A stretch of DNA of 64,000 bases from Paraspadella gotoi (taxonomy: Eukaryota; Chaetognatha). The translations under genes were made by a program, and so were the position numbers. This document shows positions 23,645 through 34,235 of the stretch, piece by piece. The notes under the pieces were generated by a model. That model did no database searches, had not been told where the DNA came from, and saw only the letters and a program-made list of their open reading frames with translations. The stretch lies in NCBI GenBank assembly GCA_051294375.1, contig CM119270.1, positions 7,488,671 through 7,552,670 on the forward strand, written 5' to 3'. Numbering within the stretch: the stretch's first letter is position 1; every line of letters begins with the position of its first letter.

Positions 23645-26600
23645 CTATTCATCATCGGACGTTTTTGGATAATTTTCACTCTCTTGTTGTTCTTCCTCGT
23701 TTTGGCATAATGTGATGACACCATAAAAAACTCCAGAAAAAAATGAGATGTACGCAAAAACCAAAAAAGTGTCTCGAATACCAATGGCTCCATTGAGAAT
23801 GCCCCCTGTGAAACAAGCAATGCTTTGGCCTCCACCGCTATAAACCGCCAAGACCAACCCTTGCAGGGTTGCACCATGTCCAGCGGGAGCAATGATATTG
23901 GCATAGGAAGTTAAGGTTGCCCAGCTCAGTGCAAAGGTCAAACTGTGGGGAGGTGAGAAACAACACTTTTTTTGCATTTATTACGTATTACAGGTTTAGT
24001 ATATCTTAGAAATATTATGATATTGTTTGCCTTGAAATTTTTGGCAGATGAACCTGTTCAGTAATTCGATGGGAAGAACAACCCAAGCATATTTGATGAA
24101 GAAATATGCATTAAAGCGAGCGAAACTCGCAAAGAGAGAGAGAATTAGACAGAAATTGTTTCCAAATTTTAAGTTGAAAGCGCCACTAAAAATAATATGT
24201 ATGATATAAATGAATAAAATACGTATGTGAATATAAAAATATAGATAAAATATCATCGGTTCTTTCCTATAATTTTGTGGCAATTACCTAAATTGAAACA
24301 TCACAAATTCGGCCAAAGTCCCTGTGGCAATGGCCAACCCCATCTGCTCTTGCGAGGCATGCAATACGGTTTCAAGATAAAGTTCTTGGTAACAGGCCAA
24401 GTATGAGGACACACCACCGCTTATCAGTATTACGAACAGAAAGGTAAGCACTCGCCAGTTACGAAGCAGTATCAATAACTGCTGATTAGAAGATAACGTT
24501 ATAGCAAGAACTTCATTGCTTGTCTCGGTTCTTGTCTCGGATGAAAAGTCCTCCGCGATTGAATCATTTAAGAGTGGAGGAGATATTGGTTCTGAAGAAA
24601 TGAGAAAATCAAGAGAGACATTTTTTTTTACCTAAATCTTAGTGCTTTAACAGCAAAAAAAAAAAAACTTTATTATATGAAATTGGTACAACCAATATAT
24701 TACAGATTAGAATACATGTTACCTTATTCACTTTTTTTGTTTGAATATTGTTTATGTCATAATTTTGACAATTTTTTTTAACTTTTCAAAGATAATAAAG
24801 TGGCCATTGGACGAAATATAAAAGATGCTCAAATTCGTAGGTATATACTGCAGTACTTTCCTACCTTCATCACTGGATGGAATTTTGAGTAACACGATGC
24901 AAATTATTACGGGAATCGTAAATGCGGCTGACAAATGAATGCGGAGCCAAAAGGAATTTGAAATTGGTCCCAGATTATTCATTCCTGCAAGATATTGGTT
25001 TTAAATTGTCAATTCTATTTTAGTCGGAACATCAAATTATGATAAATTATGCAAAAAAAAAAAAAATTATGTCGGTCCGTCTGTCTGTCTGTCTGTTTGA
25101 GTGACCGTCCCACCTTATCAAAAAACTGCAATTACTCGTGATTGGATGGATTGAATGTCCCACTAATTAAAATGAAAGTCACGTTTAAAAGCAACCTACC
25201 GAATCCAGCAACGGCAGAAAAAATCATGAAGCCAAAGGTTCCCCACATTCGTTGTCTTCCATAGTTTTGGGCCAACTCTGAACCCAGAACTTTAAATGTG
25301 AAGGAATCTATCAATGCCTGTGATGGAGTTCCCAAAGCTGTTAAGGATACAATGATCACCAGAGTTGCCCAAAAGGTGGCATCGACTGAAGAGCTGGTTG
25401 GAGCAGAAGTAGAGAGAAACTTGGTCGAGTTGTCGGCATGATGAAAGTGATCCACTATTTGAAAACACTCATACACTGCGATGCGTAGCACAAGACAAAA
25501 ACCCAACACTACCTTGATGGATAAATTTAGTTTAAATATATATATTCATATACTATATTATATATAAATTTATAAATTGTATACGTGTAATGTCAAAGTT
25601 TAATTATTTGTTTGCGCAACAAAAATTATATATGTATATGTATTAGAGCGTTCAAATATAACAAAATATAAGATATTAAATTCCATTCATAATTATTTTA
25701 CTGTAATAAGGTCTTAAAAATTCTATGGTGATGACCATTTTTTTGTATAATTTCATCTTTCTTGTCGGATATGACGATTTTTAATGTATATAACATGTTA
25801 ATAAAATAGGGCAAACATTATAAGTTATGATAAATCAAATTATTAAATTTTTCAAAAATTTACATGAGCTTTTGAAATATAAAAATAAAGACCTATAAAA
25901 ATATTTTGGTAAATTTATTTCTCAATTTTATGTTTTATTAAAAGTAAGTTAGCTATATTTATTAATAATTATAATTAAAAATTAGGCTAAAGTTAAAAAA
26001 TAATAATTTAAAAATTTGTATCCCGGAATCGCATTCCTTGCAAAAAGTTGATATAAGAAAATATAATTTTTATTGAAAAATTATGCCATTAAGTTAGTCA
26101 AAATTTAGAAAAACTATAATTTTAAGCCAAAAATGGTAAAATTAAACAAAAATAATAGTTTTTAACATTTTTAACCAACTTAATGAAAGAATTTGTTAAA
26201 ATAGATTTTACTTTCTTATATCAACTTATTGCAAGGAATTCAAATCTGGTTTTATAATTTCAAAATATTTATTTTTTCACTTTAGCCTATTTTTAACTAC
26301 TAATTATTAATAAATATAGCTAACAAGCTGTTAATAAAATATAAAATTTTTAAATAAACTTACCAAAATATTTTTATGGGTCTTTATTTTCATATTATAT
26401 AAGCTAAATATGAATTTTATAAAATTTTAATAATTTTAGTTTCTCATACTCTACAATGGTTGCGCCATTTTAATAGCAACTTATATGCTTCAAAAATCGT
26501 CATTGGCGACAAGGAAGATGAAACTATACCAAAAAATGGTTATCATCATCGAATTCTTCAGACCTTATTACATTAAAACAATAATGAATGAAATTAAATA

Positions 26601-27347
26601 TCTTATATTTTGTTATCTTTGAACGCTCTAATATGTATGTAGGTAAACATATTATATATAATATAATTAAGAAACAAGTCATATGAAAACTAATATCCAA
26701 CCTTATGATGGCCGATTCGATCTGTCAAAAATGTTACCAAGGGACAAGTTACCAAACCAAAAAATGGGGATATTCCAAATATGATGGCAGTTTTGTCAGA
26801 ATCGATCTTCAACCTTTCCAACAAATAGTTAGCAAAATAAGGATCTGAGAATGCGACAGTTGAGAAGAAGAAGAAGTAAATGAGTTTGTTGAGGATGAGG
26901 TCGTATTTGTTGTGTCTTCCCTAAAATTAATATAATATAATTTGTGAATCGATCGGTCGGTCGGTCCGTTTGTCCGTCGGTCAGTTACACTTCCACTTAA
27001 GTGCTCATAACTCGTAAAACTAAGATTTTTGATTCATTCTGAGCAGATATCTTTGCGCATGCGTTTCCTGTGATCACTAGGAAATGCGTTCGACCAGAAA
27101 GTTAATGGAAAGAACTCATGTGATACTGAGCCATACAAGTTATCATTTGATGGGCAGGATATGTACTATGAGACATTGAGACACATTGAGTAACAAAGCG
27201 TAGTAAAAATTGTAACATGTTGCGAATAAACAATTTCAATGATATATTTATTTATTTCGTGCTTACCGAAGATGTTCCTCTGAATTCTGGGCTTTCAATC
27301 CCTGTGATTTCGTCATTTCGTCCTTGAATAATATCATGGTCGCCCAT
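23645..27347 (-). CDS. MFSD6-type major facilitator superfamily transporter, seven exons
   Basis: Predicted 12-span membrane transporter of the MFSD6 / MFS_1-like family; substrate unknown. Exons on the minus strand are 27347-27267, 26920-26702, 25512-25200, 24984-24865, 24591-24288, 24185-24054 and 23942-23645. Every intron is GT-AG and all phases join, giving about 488 residues ending at TAG. Exon 2 holds the first two spans and the loop DRIGHHK, which matches the MFS D-R-x-G loop after span 2. Exon 3 carries YGRQRMWGTFGF, typical of the family. Exons 6-7 join PIELLNSLTFALSWATLTSY to APAGHGATLQGLV, the strongest family signature. I count twelve hydrophobic segments. The start is the ATG at 27347, in good context (ATCATGG); an in-frame upstream ATG at 27449 would add 34 residues. 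The protein is shorter than the usual 550-800 residues, mainly in the N-terminus and central loop. Family assignment is by recalled motifs. Confidence 0.88.
24675..24700 (+). repeat. Short copy of the dispersed ATTGGT/ACCAAT palindrome
   Basis: Identical GAAATTGGTACAACCAATAT core, without the rest of the repeat, inside the intron between exons 4 and 5 of the transporter. Confidence 0.5.
25071..25140 (+). mobile_element. (GTCY)n element remnant
   Basis: GTCGGTCCGTCTGTCTGTC followed by a unique flank containing ATTACTCGTGATTGG. It lies in the intron between exons 3 and 4 of the transporter. GTCY arrays with a conserved 3' flank are a hallmark of mini-me-type elements described in flies; the assignment here is inference. 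Confidence 0.4.
25644..26630. mobile_element. Foldback (long inverted repeat) non-autonomous transposon in intron 2
   Basis: An AT-rich element of about 987 bp whose two halves are near-complete inverted repeats. The left end TTAGAGCGTTCAAA is mirrored by TTTGAACGCTCTAA at the right end. Blocks such as TAATAAGGTCT, TTTCATCTT, GATATAAGAAA and TAAAGACC pair along both arms, with a symmetry centre near 26137. A TA flanks each end, consistent with a TA target duplication as made by Tc1/mariner-like transposases. No coding capacity is visible. It sits wholly inside an intron of the transporter gene, between the exons at 26702 and 25512. Confidence 0.85.
26953..27040 (+). mobile_element. (GTCY)n element remnant
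   Basis: GGTCGGTCGGTCCGTTTGTC then TTAAGTGCTCATAACTCG. The TGCTYATAACTYG box recurs at 30.2 kb. It lies in intron 1 of the transporter. Confidence 0.45.
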
Positions 27348-27449
27348 GATCCAGAAAGCTTTGGCGAGAATCAAAAGAGTCAAGTTTTGAGGCAATTTTG
27401 CTTTGGAAACAAAGTTAACATTTCGTCGCCCGCAAGCTGTTTTGAACAA

Positions 27450-28049
27450 GGAACCGGTTTGTTTTTTTTTCGGATTCTTTCAACTGTTTGTCCGAGTTAT
27501 TCTCATTGGTTTCGCTGAATCGATTTTGGACTGACTTCGATCCGACAGACTCGCGTTTACTTAGAATATACTCTTTTGCGTTTGTTCTTATTAAGTCATC
27601 GGGTTTTTAATTTACGAATTTTGTGTTTTGAAAAAAAAGTTTTTTTTTGCGGTTTTTAAATAATAGACCTTTATTTTGAAGATTTTTTGAATACTACGTT
27701 ACCCAATGAGAAATATCAAATCGGCATAAAAATGGAGTAAAAACACCTTTTTATTGGAATAAAAATGAATTACATAAAAAAAAAAAAAAAAAAAACAGAT
27801 ATAGAATTCCTGAAGTTAGATGATTCGACCAAGTCTATAAAAGAAAGTTAAACCAGAGTTTAGATTTCTATATGTCCAAGGTCCAATGTCCAATAAATTT
27901 TTTTACCAAAGAAAGCAATAATATTTAGAATTCTTTCGGTAAAGGAATTACCAAAGTCAATTAAATTAAGAACTAAAACTCTCTTTATAGTCGGTAACTC
28001 ATAAAATAAGACACATTGGCCTTTGATATTTCTGACACTCTTAGGGAGA

Positions 28050-28091
<42 letters not shown>

Positions 28092-28195
28092 TTCTCCTCT
28101 CTCTCTCTCTTCTCTCACTTTTTTCGCACGAACTCACTGCGCTCCTTTGATGTGAGGTCATCTCTCAACGCCTTTGAAATAAAGCTCTTCTCTTC

Positions 28196-28243
<48 letters not shown>

Positions 28244-30100
28244 ACGATCGCACGTGCGGAATTCGTTTCTTTCTGCTTCTTTTCTTTGAACTTTTCGTCA
28301 CCCTTTTGCAAAAACGACACTTTAGCCAAAGATTTTATAGATTGCTTGTATCGTTATTTTCTTCATTTTTTTGTCGAGCATATCTTTTTTGCTTTATATT
28401 AATATCTGTACTATCAATTAAGTAAATTAATTTAAAGTAAGTTAATTAATCTGATTCCTCTGCGTTGATATCATCAATTCATCACTCATTTAAAATCATA
28501 TTGTTCAAAAGCGCTTTATTTTCGCGCCTCAGCTATCTACCACTACGGTTTGTATTGCTTTCTTTTTTTTTATATATGTATCAATTTTACAAATACTCAA
28601 TTTCATTTCATCAGAAGCATTTTCGTTTATTTATAAATAAAACATCAACAATTTAATAACAATAACAGGAATCTGACTGTTCCGATATAACAAATAATAT
28701 TTTTTATACACGCGGATTTTTTAAAAAAAGTCGAAAAAGGGATAATTTTTTTGGCTACACAAGTATTCGTTTGTAACAAAACAGTTACTAAAAGTAAAAT
28801 ATTTATTTTCTACGAAATCGAGTGTCGGTCGTAGAGGTGACGATTAAATCAATAATGAAACAATTGATAAAATGAATATTTAATATAATAATATTGGAAT
28901 CTTCAGGAAAGGAGACTATTTTTGATTAAACTAATCAATCGTGTTAATTTTATTTTTACATTAATTTTTTTCTTAATCCGTCAGCCCATTCGATGCTTCG
29001 ACTTTCGATAAACCGACCATTACTACCGACGCTTTTTCTCTACTATATTTCAAAGTTTATTGTTTTAGTTTAATGAATATCGAATTTTGTTGAATACTGA
29101 TTAATCAAAACACGCACACGAGAAAAAAAATAGTAATGTTTCCGTCATCAATATGATGAAAAACGAAATTAAAAATAAATATACTTTTTTTTAGCGAAAA
29201 AGTGAAAAAATCGAAGAGAAAGAGAAAAAAAAAATATTTACAAAAGATTTTTTTTTTATTTTCCTGAAATTGAAAGAAAAATATGATGCGGCGACGACGA
29301 CGGCTGAAATTTGATGGCAATAACGGAATGGAAAGGGGGGCGGGCGAGGGGAAGTAGGCAAGGGACTTGGCGATACAGTTTACAACCTAAGAGGTAAGTC
29401 CTGAAAAATGACGTTAGAAATGAAATTATTTGATATCGGGACCAAAAGGCTTCTGGTCATTTGAGGTCATTTTTGTTCATCGTTGTCGAGATTTTGAGGG
29501 GGGAAAACTAATTCATGTCGAAACGACGACGACGACAACAAAACTAAATTGCAAATGGGGGGGGCGGTAGCGAGTTGGCGGGGGGGTGAGGGGACTGTTC
29601 AACCGTCTGCCGCAGTCGAGATGCTAAGTGGGTGCTTGTCCTTTTGTTTTTCCCCGAGTGAGAATCGGGTGAAATTCCGAGTGAAGTGACGGAGTTTAGT
29701 GATCACGTGATTAAAATATAATCACGAGACAAAGTGCCGCTCGCTCAGTTAATATCGTTAATTCATCGGCGGGAAAACAACACGGTAGAATTAAAGTACA
29801 ATGCGTGAAAATGGTCCATCATGAAGTAGAATTTTTTGAATGAATGAAATGAGGTACATATAATTTTTTTTTTTAAATTTCGGTATTTGGTGAAAGGAAA
29901 AAAACGCAGCGAAAATATTGCATTTAAGTACAATTTTAATTTTCGAATTAAATGAAACCTAACTATGAAATATCGTCAACTTTAAAAATATCCAATTAAA
30001 AATTAGGTTCAGATGATAATATTATAAAAGTATTTTTTTTTTCGTCATTGAAATACAACTTAAATGTCAAAATAGATTCTTTTCAATCTCGGCTCTATAA
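27450..30100. other. Region upstream of the transporter, no gene seen
   Basis: AT-rich. 29280-29620 is G-rich with G8 and G7 runs. The transporter's promoter and 5' untranslated exon should lie somewhere here, but no core motif is convincing. Confidence 0.5.
28050..28241 (+). repeat. Two (CT)n arrays
   Basis: CT runs at 28050-28113 and 28197-28241 around a 80-bp unique segment. Confidence 0.93.
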
Positions 30101-30105
30101 GTAAC

Positions 30106-30215
30106 TTTTCGGTCGGTCGGTCCGTCGGTATGTCTGTCCATCGGTATGTCTGTCCGTCGGTATGTCTGTCCGTCAGTCTGTCCCACTAACGTTAAAAATG
30201 CTTATAACTTGCCTA
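30106..30215 (+). mobile_element. (GTCY)n element with 20-bp higher-order repeat
   Basis: Begins GGTCGGTCGGTCCGTCGG, then three units of about 20 bp (GTATGTCTGTCCRTCG), then GTCTGTCCCAC and AATGCTTATAACTTG. The terminal box matches the element at 26.95 kb. Confidence 0.5.
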
Positions 30216-30470
30216 TCAAATCTAAGCGACTACTGGCGCCGCTTTTTGTTTTTAAAGAAATTTTATAAACTATAAAGAATAAATTATATGATAAGTAAAA
30301 AAAAAAGTAATGCGGCGCAACACCTTGGAATAACCGTTCCTTGTTTTTTTTATTTTCTAACTCTTAAGGAGTAAATCGAAAATAGGATTCATGTTTTATT
30401 CATTTTTTCATTGTGTGTGTTTTTAATTTGCTAAATTTCAAAAATGGATGATGCGACGAGATGAATAGAT

Positions 30471-30530
<60 letters not shown>

Positions 30531-30561
30531 GAGGAGAGAGAGAGAGAGAGAGAGAGAGATT
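30471..30561 (+). repeat. (GA)n microsatellite
   Basis: GA array with GGA interruptions at the edge of the CpG-rich patch. Confidence 0.95.
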
Positions 30562-30654
30562 TATCACAGAGAAAATCACAAAGATGCCGCAGTTGAAGCC
30601 ACTTTTTCCGTTGCGGTTTTTTTTCGTCGGGTGGAGAGAGTGGGAAATAGGGTA

Positions 30655-31190
30655 AGGGCGGGTAAGGGAACGTCGCGAGAATGGTGAGGATCTCCAGGTG
30701 CAGAGAGCGAGGAGGCGTGGTGAAGATGGCGCGGGGGCGTGGCGAGATGGCGAGGGGGGGGTGGAGGGGAAGGCGGAAAGGAGAGCGTCCCTCATGCGGT
30801 CACGAGGTCAAGAGTGTCACGGGTTCACGGGTTCACTGGATCACGAGTTTGCGATGTCACGACGGATCACTGAGTCAGTGAGTCACCAGTCGGCGCTTTT
30901 TTTTGAGGTTAAAAACCGACGCCGGGAATGTTTTCGTCGTTGACGGAGACGGCGCCGCGAAATGGGCGCCGCCGACGACGTCAACCCCGATCGGCGTCGT
31001 TTGGCAAGGAAAGGCGGCGTCGCTCGCGATTCATCACCGCGTCGCGAAGTGACGCCGTGACGCGGCGATGATGACGACGACGGCGCCGAAAGTCCGTCTC
31101 CGAAGCGACGAAAAAGACGCCGACGATGATGACGACGCCGACGACGCCGCGCTGGATTCGCTCGACGAGGATGGATGGGAACACGAGCCT
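30655..31190 (+). other. CpG-rich patch
   Basis: Dense CG dinucleotides and GCGCC/GGCGCC blocks (for example GGAGACGGCGCCGCGAAATG) in a window otherwise AT-rich, with several ATGGCG motifs at 30725-30760. It could be an unmethylated promoter-like region or simply GAC/GCC triplet-derived sequence. No coding frame is convincing on either strand. Confidence 0.45.
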
Positions 31191-31195
31191 GATTG

Positions 31196-31620
31196 GATGG
31201 GGAATAGGGAAAGGGGAAGAGGGGAGCAGGTGGATGAGGGAAGGGGGGGAAGAGGGGGAAGGGAGGAAGGAGAACGATGAGGAAAGGGAAGAAGGGAGAA
31301 ATGGGGGTATGGGGAAGAGTGCGCGAAAGGGGAAGATGATGGAACGGGGGAAGGGAAGGGGAAGAGAGGGGAACGGGGGATTGGGAAGTGGGAGGGAGAA
31401 TGGGAAGGGGAAGAGAGGAAGGCGGGATGGGGAAGGGGAAAGGGGATGGGGAAGGAGAAGAGGGGAAGGGGAAGGAAAGAGAGAGAGAGAAGGGAAGGGA
31501 GGATGGGAAGAGGGGAAGGGAAACGGAGGGATGAGTGAAGAGGGAAGAATGAAGGCAGATGAGGAGCGGGTGATTGGGAACGGGAAAGTGGAGGGTTGTG
31601 GGGTGAAGGGGAAGGGATAG
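31196..31620 (+). repeat. G-rich polypurine tract
   Basis: Over 400 bp of almost pure purine on the plus strand, built of GGGGAA/GGGAAG words. Many G-runs of four make G-quadruplex or R-loop formation possible. Open frames here are composition artefacts. Confidence 0.85.
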
Positions 31621-32343
31621 GATACAGGGTGATTTTTTATTTAATCGATTGATCGCTTTTAGTTAAATTTGTAGATGGTTTGTTTTCATTTTCATTTTAT
31701 TTTCATTTCTTTTGATCATCAGTTACTTGCTTGGCTATTTCCTATTGTTTTAAAAAAAAACAGTTGAATTGTTGTTGGCTCGCAAGTTGTTTTTGTCTAG
31801 TTTGTTATTTTAGTTTATTTCGTTTACAAACATAAAACGTTTGGGTTTCAGCTTAGTTAAGGTTTGGTCGTTCAATATTTTTGATTTCGCCTCGTTTAAA
31901 CCCGAGCTTAATTTTGTTTTGTTTATTTCTCGTTTCATCTGTGTTTACGTTGGGTCAATGTTTTTTATTTTGTTGTTTCTGTCCGCTTGGGGAGGAACGC
32001 GTGACCGCGGTCAAAGAACCGCGTTGAGTGGAGAGAGAGAGAGAGAAGCTCGAGAGAAAGAAAAAGTGACGTGAGAGAGAGAGAGAGACAATTTTACTGA
32101 GAAAATAAATTTTAGAGAGTAGGAAAACAACTGCTAAATATTAGATAATGATTGTGTAAGACTTCCTTTTCAAACAACTTGTTTTTTTTTTAAAATAATG
32201 ATTAAAGAAAATATTTAATGAAGAATAAATTTAAAATTAACTTCGAAGTATAAGCAAATAGTATGATTTAAGAAAGAAGGAAAATAATATTTTTTTAAAC
32301 AACAAAAATACACAACAAACGAATGATCAGTTGTGAAAATTAC

Positions 32344-32571
32344 AGAAACTTCTGCGGACGAACTTGAGTCAGTGACCTCGTAATCAGTCGTAATCCGTTT
32401 CTTGTTGTTTTTTCTCTTAACGAATCCTTTGTTTTTCTTGGCGAAGGATTTCCCGCCTTTTGTTTCAGTCTTTCCGCTTTTCCTATTACAGTTCTTTCTT
32501 GCTTTCCCTGTCTCGCTTGTCCTTAATCTTGCTTTTCTCATTTTTACTTTATTTGCTTTCTTTCCTGCCAA
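32344..32571 (-). CDS. Possible exon of a very basic Lys-rich protein
   Basis: An open minus-strand frame reads MAGKKANKVKMRKARLRTSE, continues Lys/Arg-rich and ends in TDYEVTDSSSSAEVS before a potential donor (TCT/GTAATT). Composition is less repetitive than the microsatellite shadows nearby, but the upstream side runs into a (GGAA)n tract, so the frame may be repeat-derived. Not recognised. It lies just 3' of the Cys-rich gene and could be a cytoplasmic tail exon of it or an independent fragment. Confidence 0.22.
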
Positions 32572-32576
32572 CCTTT

Positions 32577-32705
32577 CTTCCCTCCTTCCTTCCTTCCTCC
32601 TCCTTCCTTCCTTCCTGTCCTTCCTTCCTTCCTTCCTTTCTTCCTTCCTTCCCTCCTTCCCTCCTTCCTTTCTTCCTTCCTTCTTCCTTCTTTCTTCATT
32701 TCTTC
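32577..32705 (+). repeat. (CCTT)n array
   Basis: Imperfect CCTT/TTCC tetranucleotides. Its edge is included in the basic open frame annotated at 32344-32571. Confidence 0.93.
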
Positions 32706-32963
32706 TTATCTACCTTTCTTCCTTCCACTCTTTTCATTCAAACTTTTCTTAATCAAAAAAACATTAACTAATTATTTAATGAATACAAAAATCTATACTT
32801 AATAATCTCTTCGTCAATCTTTCGATAATCACCTTTTCTGGCGAGGCTGTATGTGAAGAGAAATTCAACGGTCGCTGACGACGACGGACGTACGACGACG
32901 ACTTGAATCGCCGTCGAAGCGGAATCCTCGCTCTAGAGTGTCCGCTTCTCCTCGCATCCGCTT

Positions 32964-33023
32964 CTACCGCCGCCGGCCGCGCGACACTCTGGCTGCCGGC
33001 GTGACGTGAGTAAGAAAAATGCC
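32964..33023 (-). CDS. Tentative next exon of the Cys-rich gene, ending in TAG
   Basis: The acceptor TCCTCTCTGCAG lies directly before 33023 behind a long pyrimidine tract. In the phase left by the preceding exon (after correction) it reads GIFLTHVTPAARVSRGRRR and stops. An alternative frame reads FFLLTSRRQPECRAAGGG with a family-like Cys. Homologues normally continue to a further domain end, so this may be wrong or incomplete. Confidence 0.25.
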   Translation of the reverse strand, partial: GIFLTHVTPAARVSRGRRR

Positions 33024-33034
33024 CTGCAGAGAGG

Positions 33035-33285
33035 AAAAATGAGAGAGAGGAGAAAAGAGGGAGGAGAGAGGGAGGAAAACGGAGAGGAGAAGAGAGGAAA
33101 TGAGAGAGAGGAGAAAAGAGGGAGATAGAGAGGGAGGAGAACGGAGAGAGAGGAGAGGAAATGAGAGAGAGAGAAAAGAGGGAGAGATAGGGAGGAGAAT
33201 GGAGAGAGAAAGAGGAAATGAGAGAGATGGAGAAAACGAGGGAGAGAGAGGGAGGAAACGGAGAGAGAAGAGAGAGAAAATGACG
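33035..33285 (+). repeat. GA-rich minisatellite, ~45-bp unit
   Basis: Repeating blocks of GAAATGAGAGAGAGGAGAAA, then GAGGGAGA, then GGGAGGAGAACGGAGA. On the minus strand it provides the pyrimidine tract before the tentative exon at 33023. Confidence 0.85.
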
Positions 33286-33465
33286 AAGGAAGTTAAGGAC
33301 AAAAAGAAGTACGACGAGAGCAGGGTTGAAAAAAGGAAAGGTGGTAAATGGGGAATGGGGAGTGCAGGATAGAAAAAAAAAACGAAGAGAATAAGAGTGA
33401 TCGAGAGGAGAGTGATTTTTCTTTTGATGAAAATTGATTTCCTTACGTTTTCATGGGCAGAAAAA

Positions 33466-33489
33466 AAAGGGAGAGAGGAGGAGGAGAGG

Positions 33490-33528
<39 letters not shown>

Positions 33529-33561
33529 GAGAGAGAGAGAGAGAGAGAGAGAAGTGAGAGA
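33466..33561 (+). repeat. (GA)n microsatellite
   Basis: GA array, intronic with respect to the Cys-rich gene if the 33.02 kb exon is real. Confidence 0.95.
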
Positions 33562-33871
33562 GAGAGGGCTGGCCGGTTGTCCCAGTAGCCACTATCTCGA
33601 CTCTAGGAGGCGACAAAGCCGCTTTTGTGTCCCGCTATTTTCCTTTTCATTGCCTCCCCCCCTCCGTCCCTCCTCCTCCCTCCTCTCCTCCTCCTCCTCG
33701 CTCTTCGATTTCGATTTTCGTTTTAATTTAATTTAATTTGTTCCAAATTGAAATAGTGGCCATCTTTTAAATTGAAATGGGAACGTTACTGTTTAATAGA
33801 ATGAGCCACAAAAACTTCAACAAAAACCCAGTTTACGAAACGACCCAAAAATAGTGACTTCGGAGACTCAC

Positions 33872-33995
33872 CCTATTTGGAGTCGTAGCGATGGTGAGGG
33901 CGTAGCAATAAGTGCTGAACTTCGGTGTCCGACTTCGCGATGAGGAATGTGATGTCGTTCCTCCATCCAGTGACCGAGGCAAGTATTTCGGTTCA
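33872..33995 (-). CDS. Exon of the Cys-rich gene with two apparent single-base insertions
   Basis: A strong acceptor (CCTCTCCCCAG before 33995) and donor (GG/GTGAGT) bound 124 bases. Homology-like sequence is read in three successive frames: TCLGHWME, then NDITFLIAKSDTE, then YCYALTIATTPNR. Each switch is explained by one extra base, near 33957 and near 33913. Removing both leaves a 122-base exon that joins the phase-1 donor at 35099 and ends in phase 0. The clean splice sites and conserved residues argue for sequence error rather than a pseudogene, but a true inactivating change cannot be excluded. Confidence 0.6.
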
Positions 33996-34175
33996 CTGGG
34001 GAGAGGAGGGGAGGGGGTGAGTTAATGGGGGAGAGTTAGATAGAGAAGGAATGAAGAAATAGGAAAATAAAATGACAATTAGGCATAATAAATTGAATAT
34101 AAACTAAATTTTTGCGTAACTTTTAAATTTGCGCTCTCTCTCGCTCGTCTCCTCTCTCTCTCTCTCTTCTCTCTC

Positions 34176-34235
<60 letters not shown>

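Noticed and set aside
31126-31620. 164-codon Gly/Glu/Arg-rich open frame
   Set aside because: A purine-only tract without T has few possible stop codons, so openness is expected; no domain is visible.
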